NCBI RefSeq assembly: GCF_021728295.1
Contig: NZ_JAKJXE010000001.1
Location: 766,553 to 830,552, forward strand
DNA: 64,000 bases
From: Pseudomonas petrae
GTDB lineage: Bacteria; Pseudomonadota; Gammaproteobacteria; Pseudomonadales; Pseudomonadaceae
Reading direction: 5' to 3'
Shown: piece after piece, positions 10,217 to 17,534 of the stretch
Numbering within the stretch: position 1 is the first letter of the stretch
Layout: each line of letters begins with the position of its first letter
The notes under the pieces: generated by a model
Seen by the model: the letters and a program-made list of their open reading frames with translations, nothing else
The model's database searches: none
What the model was told of the DNA's origin: nothing
Made by a program: the position numbers and the translations under genes

Positions 10217-10726
10217 TCAGCGTGCTTTCATCCGGTTACGAATAATTCCCACCGGAACCAGCACAACAGTCAGTACAAACGCCACTAACGCCCATTGCGC
10301 CAGAGACAAACCGAGAACTGGCGGATATGGCGTCTCGCAGAAACCACCTACCTGAAAGCCTAGCGGAAATAGGGACGCCAGGGGCAGACCGTCGACAATC
10401 GGCTGGAGCACGTCAATGCCGCAGCTCTCGGTCGGGTGTGTCTGGATGTACACGTGACGCCCGGCGGCAACCAGCCCGCCCGCTGCGCTCAACACCACCA
10501 GCGCTTCGCAGATGGTCAGGCTCAGACGGCCCGGCATTGCTGCGCCGATGAACGCAAACACCGCGATGAACAACAGCGCATACCGCTGCAGAATGCACAG
10601 CGGGCAAGGCGCTTCACCCAGCACCACCTGCATGTACAAGGCGCCGCCGATCAACGCCAGACAGATAATCCCCAGCAACACCAGAAACTGCTTTTCACGC
10701 CGCAGGTACAACATCTCTTCAGTCAT
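10217..10726 (-). CDS. dsbB: Disulfide bond formation protein B
   Basis: This 169-residue four-helix inner-membrane protein reoxidises periplasmic DsbA and passes the electrons to ubiquinone. The first redox pair is CPLC (Cys41 and Cys44) and the second pair is Cys102 and Cys130, with the quinone-contacting arginine in ILQRY. The start at 10726 is preceded by AAAGGG; an in-frame ATG four codons later is the alternative. It sits between hmp and cyo, so its quinone link fits this respiratory cluster. A -10-like TAGAAT lies near 10809. Confidence 0.94.
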   Translation of the reverse strand: MTEEMLYLRREKQFLVLLGIICLALIGGALYMQVVLGEAPCPLCILQRYALLFIAVFAFIGAAMPGRLSLTICEALVVLSAAGGLVAAGRHVYIQTHPTESCGIDVLQPIVDGLPLASLFPLGFQVGGFCETPYPPVLGLSLAQWALVAFVLTVVLVPVGIIRNRMKAR

Positions 10727-10967
10727 TCACGTGCCCTTTGAATTGGAGTCATCCGGATCGAAGGATGTGGAGCGTTGCGGCCCGGACGCCCCGCAAAGGC
10801 GGCGATTCTATCACCGTCGCGACACCCCGTTCACGCAGTGCCATTCGCGACAGAGCGTGAACGCCTTCCGGTCCACTGCCGTAACCCGCGCAATGGTGAA
10901 CACATCCGCATTAGCCGAGCGTTAACATTCCAATCCAAACGCCAGCGTGAGCTCTCCTGTTTCCTGC
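10727..10967. other. dsbB 5' region
   Basis: Between the paired dyads and dsbB I see no gene. A -10-like TAGAAT on the minus strand (about 10807-10812) could drive dsbB with a leader of about 75 bases. Confidence 0.4.
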
Positions 10968-11058
10968 CTATATATAGAAGCATGCGGCTTTTTGTCGCAG
11001 AGACGGATCGCCGCATTGAGCCCTTCTATATATATGTAGGATGCGTCTAATTGTCGCA
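10968..11058 (-). promoter_or_regulatory. Two GCGNC-N5-GNCGC redox-regulator-like boxes with TATA tracts
   Basis: Two near-identical 17-base dyads lie at 10983-10999 and 11042-11058; on the minus strand each reads TGCGAC-N5-G(A/C)CGCA. Each is flanked on its left by a TATATATA tract (10970-10977 and about 11027-11034), so the whole unit of about 31 bases is a direct repeat spaced 59 bases apart. The format GCGNC-N5-GNCGC is that known for RegA/PrrA response regulators and their Pseudomonas homologue RoxR. The boxes lie 257 to 332 bases upstream of dsbB and just past the hmp stop. Regulation is an inference. Confidence 0.5.
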
Positions 11059-11062
11059 GCGA

Positions 11063-12244
11063 TTATTCCAGCGCTGAGGCAGGACCGAAGAACTCGTAAC
11101 GCGCCTGTGCATCGGGTACCCCGGCCGCCTTCAGTTGACGCTTGATCGCCGCCATGAAGCCTTTTGGACCCAGGAAGTAGGCATCGACGTCGCGATTCTC
11201 TGGCAGCCATTGCTCCAGACGCGCCTGATCGAGCAGACCCGTCGCATGGGGCGCCGGGCTGACGCCGTCGTCTTCCGAGTAGCAGTAGAAACGCTTGAGC
11301 TGAGGATGCTTGCTCGCCAGGCTTTCGATCCAGTCGCGAAACGCATGCACCGAGCCGTTGCGCGCGCAGTGGATAAAGTAGATCGGCCGTTGGGTCGGCA
11401 ACGCCGCTTCCAGCATGGTCAGGGTTGGGGTGATGCCAACGCCACCACTGATGAGCACCAGCGGTTTGTCGCTCTCTGTCAGAATGAACTCTCCAGCGGG
11501 CGGGTACAGATTGATGCTGTCGCCGACCTGCAGTTGATCGTGCAGATAGTTGGAGGCGACTCCGTCCGGCTCGCGCTTGACGCTGATGCGGTACTGATTG
11601 TTCCCGGCCAACGCCGACAGCGAGTAGTTGCGGCGGATCTCTTCGCCGTTCACGTGCAACTGCATGCCGATGTACTGGCCGGCGGTGAACTGCAGGATCG
11701 GCTGGCCATCTGCGGGCGCAAAGTGGAACGAGGTGATTTCCGCACTCTCCAGCGTCCTCGCGACCACCTTGAATTCACGCTCGCCACGCCAGCCGCCCGC
11801 TGCCTTGGCTTTCTCTTCGTAGATGGCTTCTTCAGCCCCCATCAGAATGCTGGCCAGTTGCCCGTAGGCGTTACCCCACGCGGTAATCACTTCTGGCGTT
11901 GCTATCTCGCTGCCCAGCACATTGCTAATGGACTCCAGCAGGCACTCGCCGACAAGTGGATAGTGCTCAGGCAGGATCTGCAGCGCCACGTGCTTGTTGA
12001 TGATCTTGGCGACCAGATCGCCCAATTGATCAAGCTGATCGATGTGCCGCGCGTACATCAACACCCCGTTCGCCAGCGCGCGAGGCTGATCGCCACTGGC
12101 CTGGTGAGCCTTGTTGAACAGTGGTTGCACCTGCGGGTATCTGTCGAGCAGCAGTTTGTAGAAATAAGTAATCAGCGCCTCTCCGCCGCTTTCCAGCAGT
12201 GGCACTGTCGATTTAACGATGGCACGATCCGATGCAGACAACAT
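11063..12244 (-). CDS. hmp: Flavohemoglobin, nitric oxide dioxygenase
   Basis: The 393-residue protein converts NO and O2 to nitrate using NAD(P)H. The globin domain (1 to about 140) has Tyr29 and Gln53 in the distal pocket and the proximal heme ligand His85. The FAD domain follows (RRNYSLSA), then the NAD-binding domain with GGVGITPTLTML and the C-terminal YEFFGPA. A GGGAG seven bases before the ATG fixes the start. Upstream lie a sigma-54-like promoter and three NorR-type sites, indicating NO-induced expression. No fhpR/norR gene adjoins it, so the activator would act in trans. Confidence 0.97.
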   Translation of the reverse strand: MLSASDRAIVKSTVPLLESGGEALITYFYKLLLDRYPQVQPLFNKAHQASGDQPRALANGVLMYARHIDQLDQLGDLVAKIINKHVALQILPEHYPLVGECLLESISNVLGSEIATPEVITAWGNAYGQLASILMGAEEAIYEEKAKAAGGWRGEREFKVVARTLESAEITSFHFAPADGQPILQFTAGQYIGMQLHVNGEEIRRNYSLSALAGNNQYRISVKREPDGVASNYLHDQLQVGDSINLYPPAGEFILTESDKPLVLISGGVGITPTLTMLEAALPTQRPIYFIHCARNGSVHAFRDWIESLASKHPQLKRFYCYSEDDGVSPAPHATGLLDQARLEQWLPENRDVDAYFLGPKGFMAAIKRQLKAAGVPDAQARYEFFGPASALE

Positions 12245-12287
12245 AGAAAAACTCCCGAGAAGTGATGAACAAGCGTTAACTCGGTAT

Positions 12288-12303
12288 TTCAGGAATCGTG
12301 CCA
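12288..12303 (-). promoter_or_regulatory. Sigma-54-type promoter for hmp
   Basis: On the minus strand the sequence reads TGGCACGATTCCTGAA. The -24 element TGGCACG is perfect; the -12 element is degraded (CTGA for TTGC, so GA instead of GC ten bases after GG). It lies about 45 bases upstream of the hmp ATG, with enhancer-like sites about 45 to 110 bases further upstream. Confidence 0.55.
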
Positions 12304-12344
12304 GCCACTGGAAGGCCTGAAATCAAGGGCCAGGTCAGCGCGCA

Positions 12345-12401
12345 GTCAAAATGACCCCATGAGCCCGCAGGTCAAAATGACCCTGCAACAGTCATTTTGA
12401 C
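12345..12401. promoter_or_regulatory. Three NorR/FhpR-type enhancer sites
   Basis: GTCAAAATGAC occurs at 12345-12355 and 12371-12381, and GTCATTTTGAC, its reverse complement, at 12391-12401. All three fit the GT-N7-AC core with GTCA/TGAC arms that is known for the NO-responsive sigma-54 activator NorR. E. coli norVW also has three such sites. They lie upstream of the sigma-54-like promoter of hmp. Confidence 0.72.
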
Positions 12402-12444
12402 TGCGAAGCTGACAAGCCAGCCAGCCGTGAAAAATCGAAAGGGT

Positions 12445-12471
12445 TAAAGCCTGACTTCGGCAGGTCGATAA
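12445..12471 (+). promoter_or_regulatory. Sigma-28 (FliA) promoter for cheV
   Basis: TAAAGCCT at 12445-12452, an 11-base spacer, then GTCGATAA at 12464-12471. The known flagellar sigma-28 consensus is TAAAGTTT-N11-GCCGATAA, so the spacing is exact and the -10 differs at one base. Transcription would start near 12478, about 56 bases before the cheV ATG. Confidence 0.72.
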
Positions 12472-12533
12472 ACCGTCATCGAAAGCTATTGGCCGATCCC
12501 ACGCGGCCAGGCAACGCATCACAGAAGGTTTTT

Positions 12534-13430
12534 ATGTCCAAGAACGTCCGCGCAGATTCACTCTCGCTTCTGCTGTTCACGTTACGCAGCGGAAAGCTGA
12601 TGGCGATCAACCTGCTCAAGGTCAGTGAAATCATCCCCTGCCCTCCCCTCACGCGCTTGCCGGAATCTCACCCGCACGTCAAAGGGGTTGCCACCTTGCG
12701 CGGCAACCCGCTGTCGGTGATCGACCTGAGTCGCGCCATTGGCGAGCGTCCGTTGGTGGACCCGGCCGGCGGCTGCCTGATCGTCACCGATGTCAGCCGC
12801 TCCAAGCAGGGGCTGCACGTGCAGGCGGTCAGCAAGATCGTTCACTGCCTAACCACCGATATTCGCCCACCGCCCTTCGGCTCCGGCAACAAGTCGTTCA
12901 TCACCGGTGTGACGCAGGTGGACGGTACGCTGGTTCAGGTGCTGGACATCGAGAAGGTCATTCACGGTATCGCCCCACCGCGAATCGTCGCCGAACGCGC
13001 CGAGCTGAGTGCCGAGGACGCCGCAGTGCTGGCCAAGGCGCGCATTCTGGTGGTCGATGACAGTCAGGTGGCGCTGCAGCAATCGGTGATCACCCTGCGC
13101 AATCTGGGCATCGAATGCCACACCGCCCGCAGTGCGCGGGAAGCCATCGATCAGTTACTTGAGCTGCAAGGCACTGCACAGCAGATCAATGTTGTGGTGT
13201 CCGACATCGAGATGTCGGAGATGGACGGCTACGCGCTCACCCGCACGCTTCGGGAGACACCGGATTTCCAGGAGCTGTACGTGCTGCTGCACACCTCACT
13301 GGACAGCGCGATGAACGCCGAGAAAGCCAATGCTGCTGGCGCCAACGCTGTTCTGACCAAGTTCTCCTCGCCCGAGCTGACACGATGCTTGATCGAAGCC
13401 GCCCGCACGGTCGAAGCTCAGGGAATCTGA
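12534..13430 (+). CDS. cheV: Chemotaxis protein CheV (CheW-receiver fusion)
   Basis: The 298-residue protein joins a CheW-like coupling domain (about 10-150) to a response-regulator receiver domain (about 170-295). The receiver has the acidic pair Asp175/Asp176, phosphoacceptor Asp224 in SDIEMSEMDGY and Lys276. It couples chemoreceptors to CheA and is thought to tune signalling by phosphorylation. The frame is open from 12489, but AGAAGG five bases before the ATG at 12534 marks the start. The upstream sigma-28 promoter places it in the late flagellar/chemotaxis regulon although no other such gene is near. Confidence 0.93.
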   Translation: MSKNVRADSLSLLLFTLRSGKLMAINLLKVSEIIPCPPLTRLPESHPHVKGVATLRGNPLSVIDLSRAIGERPLVDPAGGCLIVTDVSRSKQGLHVQAVSKIVHCLTTDIRPPPFGSGNKSFITGVTQVDGTLVQVLDIEKVIHGIAPPRIVAERAELSAEDAAVLAKARILVVDDSQVALQQSVITLRNLGIECHTARSAREAIDQLLELQGTAQQINVVVSDIEMSEMDGYALTRTLRETPDFQELYVLLHTSLDSAMNAEKANAAGANAVLTKFSSPELTRCLIEAARTVEAQGI

Positions 13431-13933
13431 GACCGACCGCAGGCGATGCCTCCACCGCGCATTACTGGTTGATGCGCCGCGACCTCGGCCCGGACCTTGA
13501 TGATCCGGGCTGGCCCGCCGCCGTGCGCCCCGTTGAATTCACTGCGCAGAACGCCTCGGCGGTCCACCAATTACTGATGCTGGGACGCGAGTACGGCGGC
13601 GGCCGGGTTGCGGACTATGCCACCTGGCTGGAGGCCTTCGAGACTGATCCCGAGTTTGATCAGGCGCTGTGTTTCGTTCTGGAGGACGCTCAGGGTGTGG
13701 TGGCCGTAGCGCAATGCTGGACCAGCGCGTTCATTCGCAATCTGGTGGTTCACCCCCGCGCGCACCGTCAAGGCCTGGGTCTGGCGTTGCTGAGTCAGGC
13801 GTTCGCTGCCTTCCGCCAGCGCAGCGAAGGCCACATCGATCTCAAGGTCATGGAAAGCAATCTGCGCGCACGCCGGCTGTATGAGCGCGCCGGTATGCAA
13901 TATATTCAGCGCCACGAACTCGAACCGCGCTGA
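13385..13933 (+). CDS. GNAT-family N-acetyltransferase
   Basis: The GNAT fold covers roughly residues 60-180 of the longest form, with the acetyl-CoA loop VVHPRAHRQGLGLALLSQA and the terminal motif LYERAGMQYIQRHELEP. The substrate is not predictable. The start is unclear: the ATG at 13385 overlaps cheV by 46 bases and the next ATG at 13472 already cuts into sequence that looks conserved (HYWLMRRDL); neither has a ribosome binding site, so a non-ATG start in between is possible. It probably shares the cheV transcript. Confidence 0.8.
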   Translation: MLDRSRPHGRSSGNLRPTAGDASTAHYWLMRRDLGPDLDDPGWPAAVRPVEFTAQNASAVHQLLMLGREYGGGRVADYATWLEAFETDPEFDQALCFVLEDAQGVVAVAQCWTSAFIRNLVVHPRAHRQGLGLALLSQAFAAFRQRSEGHIDLKVMESNLRARRLYERAGMQYIQRHELEPR

Positions 13934-13980
13934 ATCTGCGCCAACCCGCGTTTACCCTCACACCATGGAGATGCCCACTC

Positions 13981-14307
13981 GTGAAGATGCACACCGCGCT
14001 GTTGCTCGTTCTAACCGCCGCCGCTGCTGGCCAGGCCAATGCCTCCAGCCCTGACGCCTGGACCGCCTTCAACAAAACCCTGGTCGACAGTTGTGTCAGC
14101 GCCAGTTCACTGAAAAACGCCAAGCCCGCTGGCGCCGACGCGGCCTTCGACGACAGCGTCGGGTTCAACGCACTGTTGATCAAAGGCCAGTACAAACAGG
14201 CGTTCATGAAGAACAAGACCGGCACCGAGCTGTGCCTCTACGACCGCAAAAACAAGAAAGCCCTGATTACCGAGTGGGATAACGTCACCACATTGCCGAA
14301 GAAGTAA
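13981..14307 (+). CDS. Small secreted protein of unknown function
   Basis: This 108-residue product has a clear signal peptide (residues 1 to about 22, ending ANA). The mature part of about 86 residues has two cysteines (in VDSCVSA and TELCLYD) that could form a disulfide in the periplasm, and ends in a lysine-rich tail. The GTG at 13981 is preceded by GGAG ten bases upstream; an ATG two codons later is the alternative. I do not recognise the family. It lies 47 bases after the GNAT gene. Confidence 0.7.
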   Translation: MKMHTALLLVLTAAAAGQANASSPDAWTAFNKTLVDSCVSASSLKNAKPAGADAAFDDSVGFNALLIKGQYKQAFMKNKTGTELCLYDRKNKKALITEWDNVTTLPKK

Positions 14308-14411
14308 GGCGACTTGCGCCCGGACCGTTCACGACTTGAGCTAATTTGGCGGGATAGGTCCCACAGCAACGGTCGCCTCCGGGCACCCCCTTCCATCTGG
14401 AGCGTACCCGC

Positions 14412-15374
14412 ATGAAGCGCGTCGCGATTGTGCTGTTTCCCAACGTGCAGTCCCTGGACGTGGCCGGCCCACTCGATGTTTTCGCCGAAGCCAATCGTTT
14501 CCTGCCCGAGGGTGATGGCTACGACATCATCACCATCGGCGCAGCGCCCTACCCGATCATTGCGTCCAACGGCATGCCGCTGGGTGCACAGTATTCCCTG
14601 GCAGACGCGCCCAAGCAGTTCGACATCCTCTTGATTCCCGGCGGCCCCTTGCTGCCGGACGGCGAGGAAATGCCCGCCATCACCCAATGGCTATTGGAAG
14701 CCGTGCCCCACGCGCAACGCTACGGCTCGATCTGCACCGGGGCGTTCATCCTCGGGCACGCGGGGCTGCTGGATGGTAAGCAGGCCGCTACCCACTGGAG
14801 CCACGCTCAGCAACTCGCCGATCGGTTCCCCCACGCCAGGGTCGAGCCCGATCGCATCTATGTTCGCGACGGTGCGCTGATGACATCAGCCGGGGTCACG
14901 GCGGGCATCGACATGGCGCTGGCATTGGTGGCGGAGGACCACGGCCCGGCAATTTCCCTGGCGGTGGCCAAGCGTCTGCTGGTGGTGGCCCAGCGTCAGG
15001 GCGGGCAGTCGCAATTCAGCCCGTACCTTACGGCGTCGGCGGATGACGATTCGCCCGTGGCCAAGGTGCAGCGCTACGTGATGGAGCACATCGGCGAACC
15101 GTTTTCAGTGGAGCGGCTGGCCGACGTGGTGGCGATGAGTCCGCGCACGTTCGCCCGGGTGTTTGCCCGCGACGCCAAGGTCACGCCTGCAGAGTTCGTG
15201 CAGCGCGCGCGCATCGACGCCGCCCGCCACTTGCTGGAAGGCAGCGAAATGGTGATCAAGGCGGTGGCTTATCACTGCGGATTTGGCAGCGCTGCGCGGA
15301 TGCGGCTGATCTTCAGTCAGCGCCTGGGGGTGACGCCGACTCAGTACCGGGACAGTTTTCGCAAGGAACCATGA
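14412..15374 (+). CDS. GlxA-type transcriptional regulator (DJ-1/PfpI plus AraC)
   Basis: The 320-residue protein has an N-terminal DJ-1/PfpI-like domain (about 1-170) with a cysteine elbow at SICTGAF (Cys108), and a C-terminal AraC/XylS double helix-turn-helix (about 215-318) ending in CGFGSAARMRLIFSQ and GVTPTQYR. Relatives include GlxA, CdhR and ArgR-like regulators that sense nitrogen compounds; the effector here is unknown. It stands alone, with no obvious target operon adjoining. Confidence 0.88.
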   Translation: MKRVAIVLFPNVQSLDVAGPLDVFAEANRFLPEGDGYDIITIGAAPYPIIASNGMPLGAQYSLADAPKQFDILLIPGGPLLPDGEEMPAITQWLLEAVPHAQRYGSICTGAFILGHAGLLDGKQAATHWSHAQQLADRFPHARVEPDRIYVRDGALMTSAGVTAGIDMALALVAEDHGPAISLAVAKRLLVVAQRQGGQSQFSPYLTASADDDSPVAKVQRYVMEHIGEPFSVERLADVVAMSPRTFARVFARDAKVTPAEFVQRARIDAARHLLEGSEMVIKAVAYHCGFGSAARMRLIFSQRLGVTPTQYRDSFRKEP

Positions 15375-15426
15375 GCACGGCGGGCGGGGGATTAACCCTG
15401 CAGCGTGCGCGCCAGCGAACCTGTAA

Positions 15427-15669
15427 TCAGCGCTTGCCCATCGACCGACGCGTACCTGATGGCGCTACGCCCGGACGCTTGTCGTGGTTCGATTTGCCAG
15501 AGCCTTTGTAGTGCTGCTGATCCTTTTTCGCCTGCAACAGCTCGCCCGGTTTGAACGGGAAGCTGAACGCCGGAATCGCAGGTTGTGTATCCGCCGGGGC
15601 AGCGTTGGCGTCGACCGAAGCGTGCGATTCACGAGCATCAGGAGCGGGCGTGTGTTCGGGGGTGGTCAT
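15427..15669 (-). CDS. Small hydrophilic protein with basic C-terminus, unknown
   Basis: An 80-residue product read from the ATG at 15669, which has GGAG five bases upstream. The N-terminal half is acidic and Ala/Pro/Asp-rich; then comes FSFPFKPGELLQAKKDQQ and a strongly basic tail with Gly, Ser, Lys and Arg. No signal peptide or membrane segment. I do not recognise it; the tail suggests nucleic-acid binding, but that is a guess. Confidence 0.6.
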   Translation of the reverse strand: MTTPEHTPAPDARESHASVDANAAPADTQPAIPAFSFPFKPGELLQAKKDQQHYKGSGKSNHDKRPGVAPSGTRRSMGKR

Positions 15670-15778
15670 GAAAGCTCCGGAATGGCAGACGGTCGATAAT
15701 ACGGGCGGCGCCCGAAGGCCGCGCAGCATACCTGAATCGCCGACGGATCGCTGCTGCCAACGGACCGACTGCGCGCGT

Positions 15779-16759
15779 CTATTTGTAGAACAGGTCCACC
15801 ATCACTTCCGCAGAAAACGGGCCCGCGCTCGGCGTGCTGGTTTGCCACAGCAGCTGGGCGTTGAAGTCAGCCGTCTCGGAGTAGTCGCCCTCCAGCAGAT
15901 CGGTCAGGTGAAAGGGCTCGTGGAATGGCACGGTCGAGTCATCGCGGGCACGGGTAATCCGAATGCCGATGCTATCGTTGTCGACCGGCACCAGTACGTC
16001 GCCCTTGAGCATGCCGGACACCGGCGTGATGCGCGCATTGAGGCTGAACGGCGATTCGCAGGTGCGGCTGGTCGCCAGGGCAAAGCGCTGAAAGGTTGCT
16101 ACTTCTCCCACCCGTACGTTGCGGATGGCCACGTCGCCGAAATCCACGGTCTCGGGCATGACCCGCAATTCAGCGTCGCAGGCGACGAAGCGCAGACCCT
16201 CGAGGTTGTTGATGACGTAGCTGAGCGTGCGGTCAAGCCCCGAGTTCTGCCCGCTGCTGCCGTCGAGCTGGAACAGCCGATAGTCATGCAGACCGCTCGC
16301 GACGCCGGAGGGCGGGGTCGGCCCGTACTTCTGTATGAACACCGAAAACGGCAGGTTGAACGTCACGCTCGGACAGGCCGAGTTTGCCTCCGTGCAGGCC
16401 GGGGCTTGCTGAGGAGTAGGAATACGCCCACTGGTTTGCACGAAATCAACGCCACTCAACGTGAGTCCGGCACGAATCCCCTGTCCGATCTGCAGGTTGT
16501 CAGGGTTCAGATTAATGAACACATCCTCGGGGCCACCCGGTTCGTCCCTCGCACATTCGACGGCAAGGTTCAGTCGCTCCGAACGCCAGACTGCGCTGCC
16601 ATCGGGCAGATTCGCCGGAATGGCAACGGTGCTGCCGAGGTCCGCGCGGACCACCGACTCGCCAGCCCCCTGGGTCTTGCAGGTCAGCGCCAGTGCGCAG
16701 CCGGGCATCAGTAACGTCATCATTAACGTCAGCCACCCTCGGATGATGGGTTTTTTCAT
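15779..16759 (-). CDS. Fimbrial tip adhesin / minor subunit of the chaperone-usher pilus
   Basis: The 326-residue product has a signal peptide (about 1-24, ending ALA) and two parts: an N-terminal domain (about 25-190) with several cysteines (including PACTEANSACPSVTF) and a C-terminal pilin-type domain (about 195-326) ending LFYK, as donor-strand-exchanged subunits do. A two-domain subunit at the end of a pilus operon is normally the tip adhesin. It starts one base after the second chaperone gene. Receptor unknown. Confidence 0.8.
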   Translation of the reverse strand: MKKPIIRGWLTLMMTLLMPGCALALTCKTQGAGESVVRADLGSTVAIPANLPDGSAVWRSERLNLAVECARDEPGGPEDVFINLNPDNLQIGQGIRAGLTLSGVDFVQTSGRIPTPQQAPACTEANSACPSVTFNLPFSVFIQKYGPTPPSGVASGLHDYRLFQLDGSSGQNSGLDRTLSYVINNLEGLRFVACDAELRVMPETVDFGDVAIRNVRVGEVATFQRFALATSRTCESPFSLNARITPVSGMLKGDVLVPVDNDSIGIRITRARDDSTVPFHEPFHLTDLLEGDYSETADFNAQLLWQTSTPSAGPFSAEVMVDLFYK

Positions 16760-16760
16760 G

Positions 16761-17534
16761 TCAGCATTTCCCTATGAGTGAGTGTGAATCCGGTGTGCGT
16801 AAGGGCACATTGAACGGCTGCCCTCCCTGAAACGGCGCGCAGTGTTCACGCTGCCCGCCGTAATCGGTCATGGCCTTGAAGCTCAGGGCTTCAGGCACTG
16901 AGCGCTTCGTACCGAGGACAGGCAGCGTCAGTGATGCGTCCGAAAAAGGCGCCAGCAACCGGTATTCCGCGACCTCGATTCCATTGATGCGCAGGTCCTG
17001 CAGCGAAACGTGATACGGCGTCGGGTTGCGCACCGAAAGCGTGGCATTGGCTGATTGCGCGCGCTGCCAGATCAGCGCTTGCGCAGCATCCGCCGGATTG
17101 CCCGCAAGCCCCGCCGGTCGATAGAACACATTGATGCGTTGGCGTATGGCGATGCTCAACTGCTGAACCGCCGGGCTGCGCCGAGGAATTTCCAGCACGT
17201 ACAGATGCAGCATCGACTCCCGCTCCAGGGACATGCCAATGCCCTCATACAGCAGGCGCAAGGTCTGCTTGCCCATGGCCGGCATGCGCACCAGGTGCGG
17301 GGTCAGCGCAAACGGCAGATCAGCGGCGCGCGTATCGCCTGGTTGATCATCCTCGCGCGGCGCATCGAGCCAGGCCTGAATCAGGGTCTCGGCATTGCTG
17401 CGGTTGCTGACCTCGATCGTCGCCTCGTTGTAGCGACCGTCGAAGATCAGACGCGTGCCTGACAGAGACACCGCGCCTTGCGCCATGCCGCTGATCACGG
17501 CCAACAAAACCCCTGACAGATAAGCGTGCTTCAT
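16761..17534 (-). CDS. Second periplasmic pilus chaperone (PapD family)
   Basis: The 257-residue protein has a signal peptide (about 1-20) and the two-domain immunoglobulin fold of PapD-like chaperones: LSGTRLIFDGRYNEATIEVSN at the start of domain 1, IRQRINVFYRPAGL at its end and NPTPYHVSLQDL in domain 2. The frame is open from 17621, but the ATG at 17534 overlaps the usher stop as ATGA, so that start is chosen; the ATG at 17540 is an alternative. Placed between usher and adhesin, it probably serves the adhesin. Confidence 0.88.
   Translation of the reverse strand: MKHAYLSGVLLAVISGMAQGAVSLSGTRLIFDGRYNEATIEVSNRSNAETLIQAWLDAPREDDQPGDTRAADLPFALTPHLVRMPAMGKQTLRLLYEGIGMSLERESMLHLYVLEIPRRSPAVQQLSIAIRQRINVFYRPAGLAGNPADAAQALIWQRAQSANATLSVRNPTPYHVSLQDLRINGIEVAEYRLLAPFSDASLTLPVLGTKRSVPEALSFKAMTDYGGQREHCAPFQGGQPFNVPLRTPDSHSLIGKC

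Noticed and set aside
10831..11016. A 61-codon minus-strand frame upstream of dsbB
   Set aside because: It is Arg/Ser-rich, without a domain, and starts inside the duplicated dyad region; it looks non-coding.
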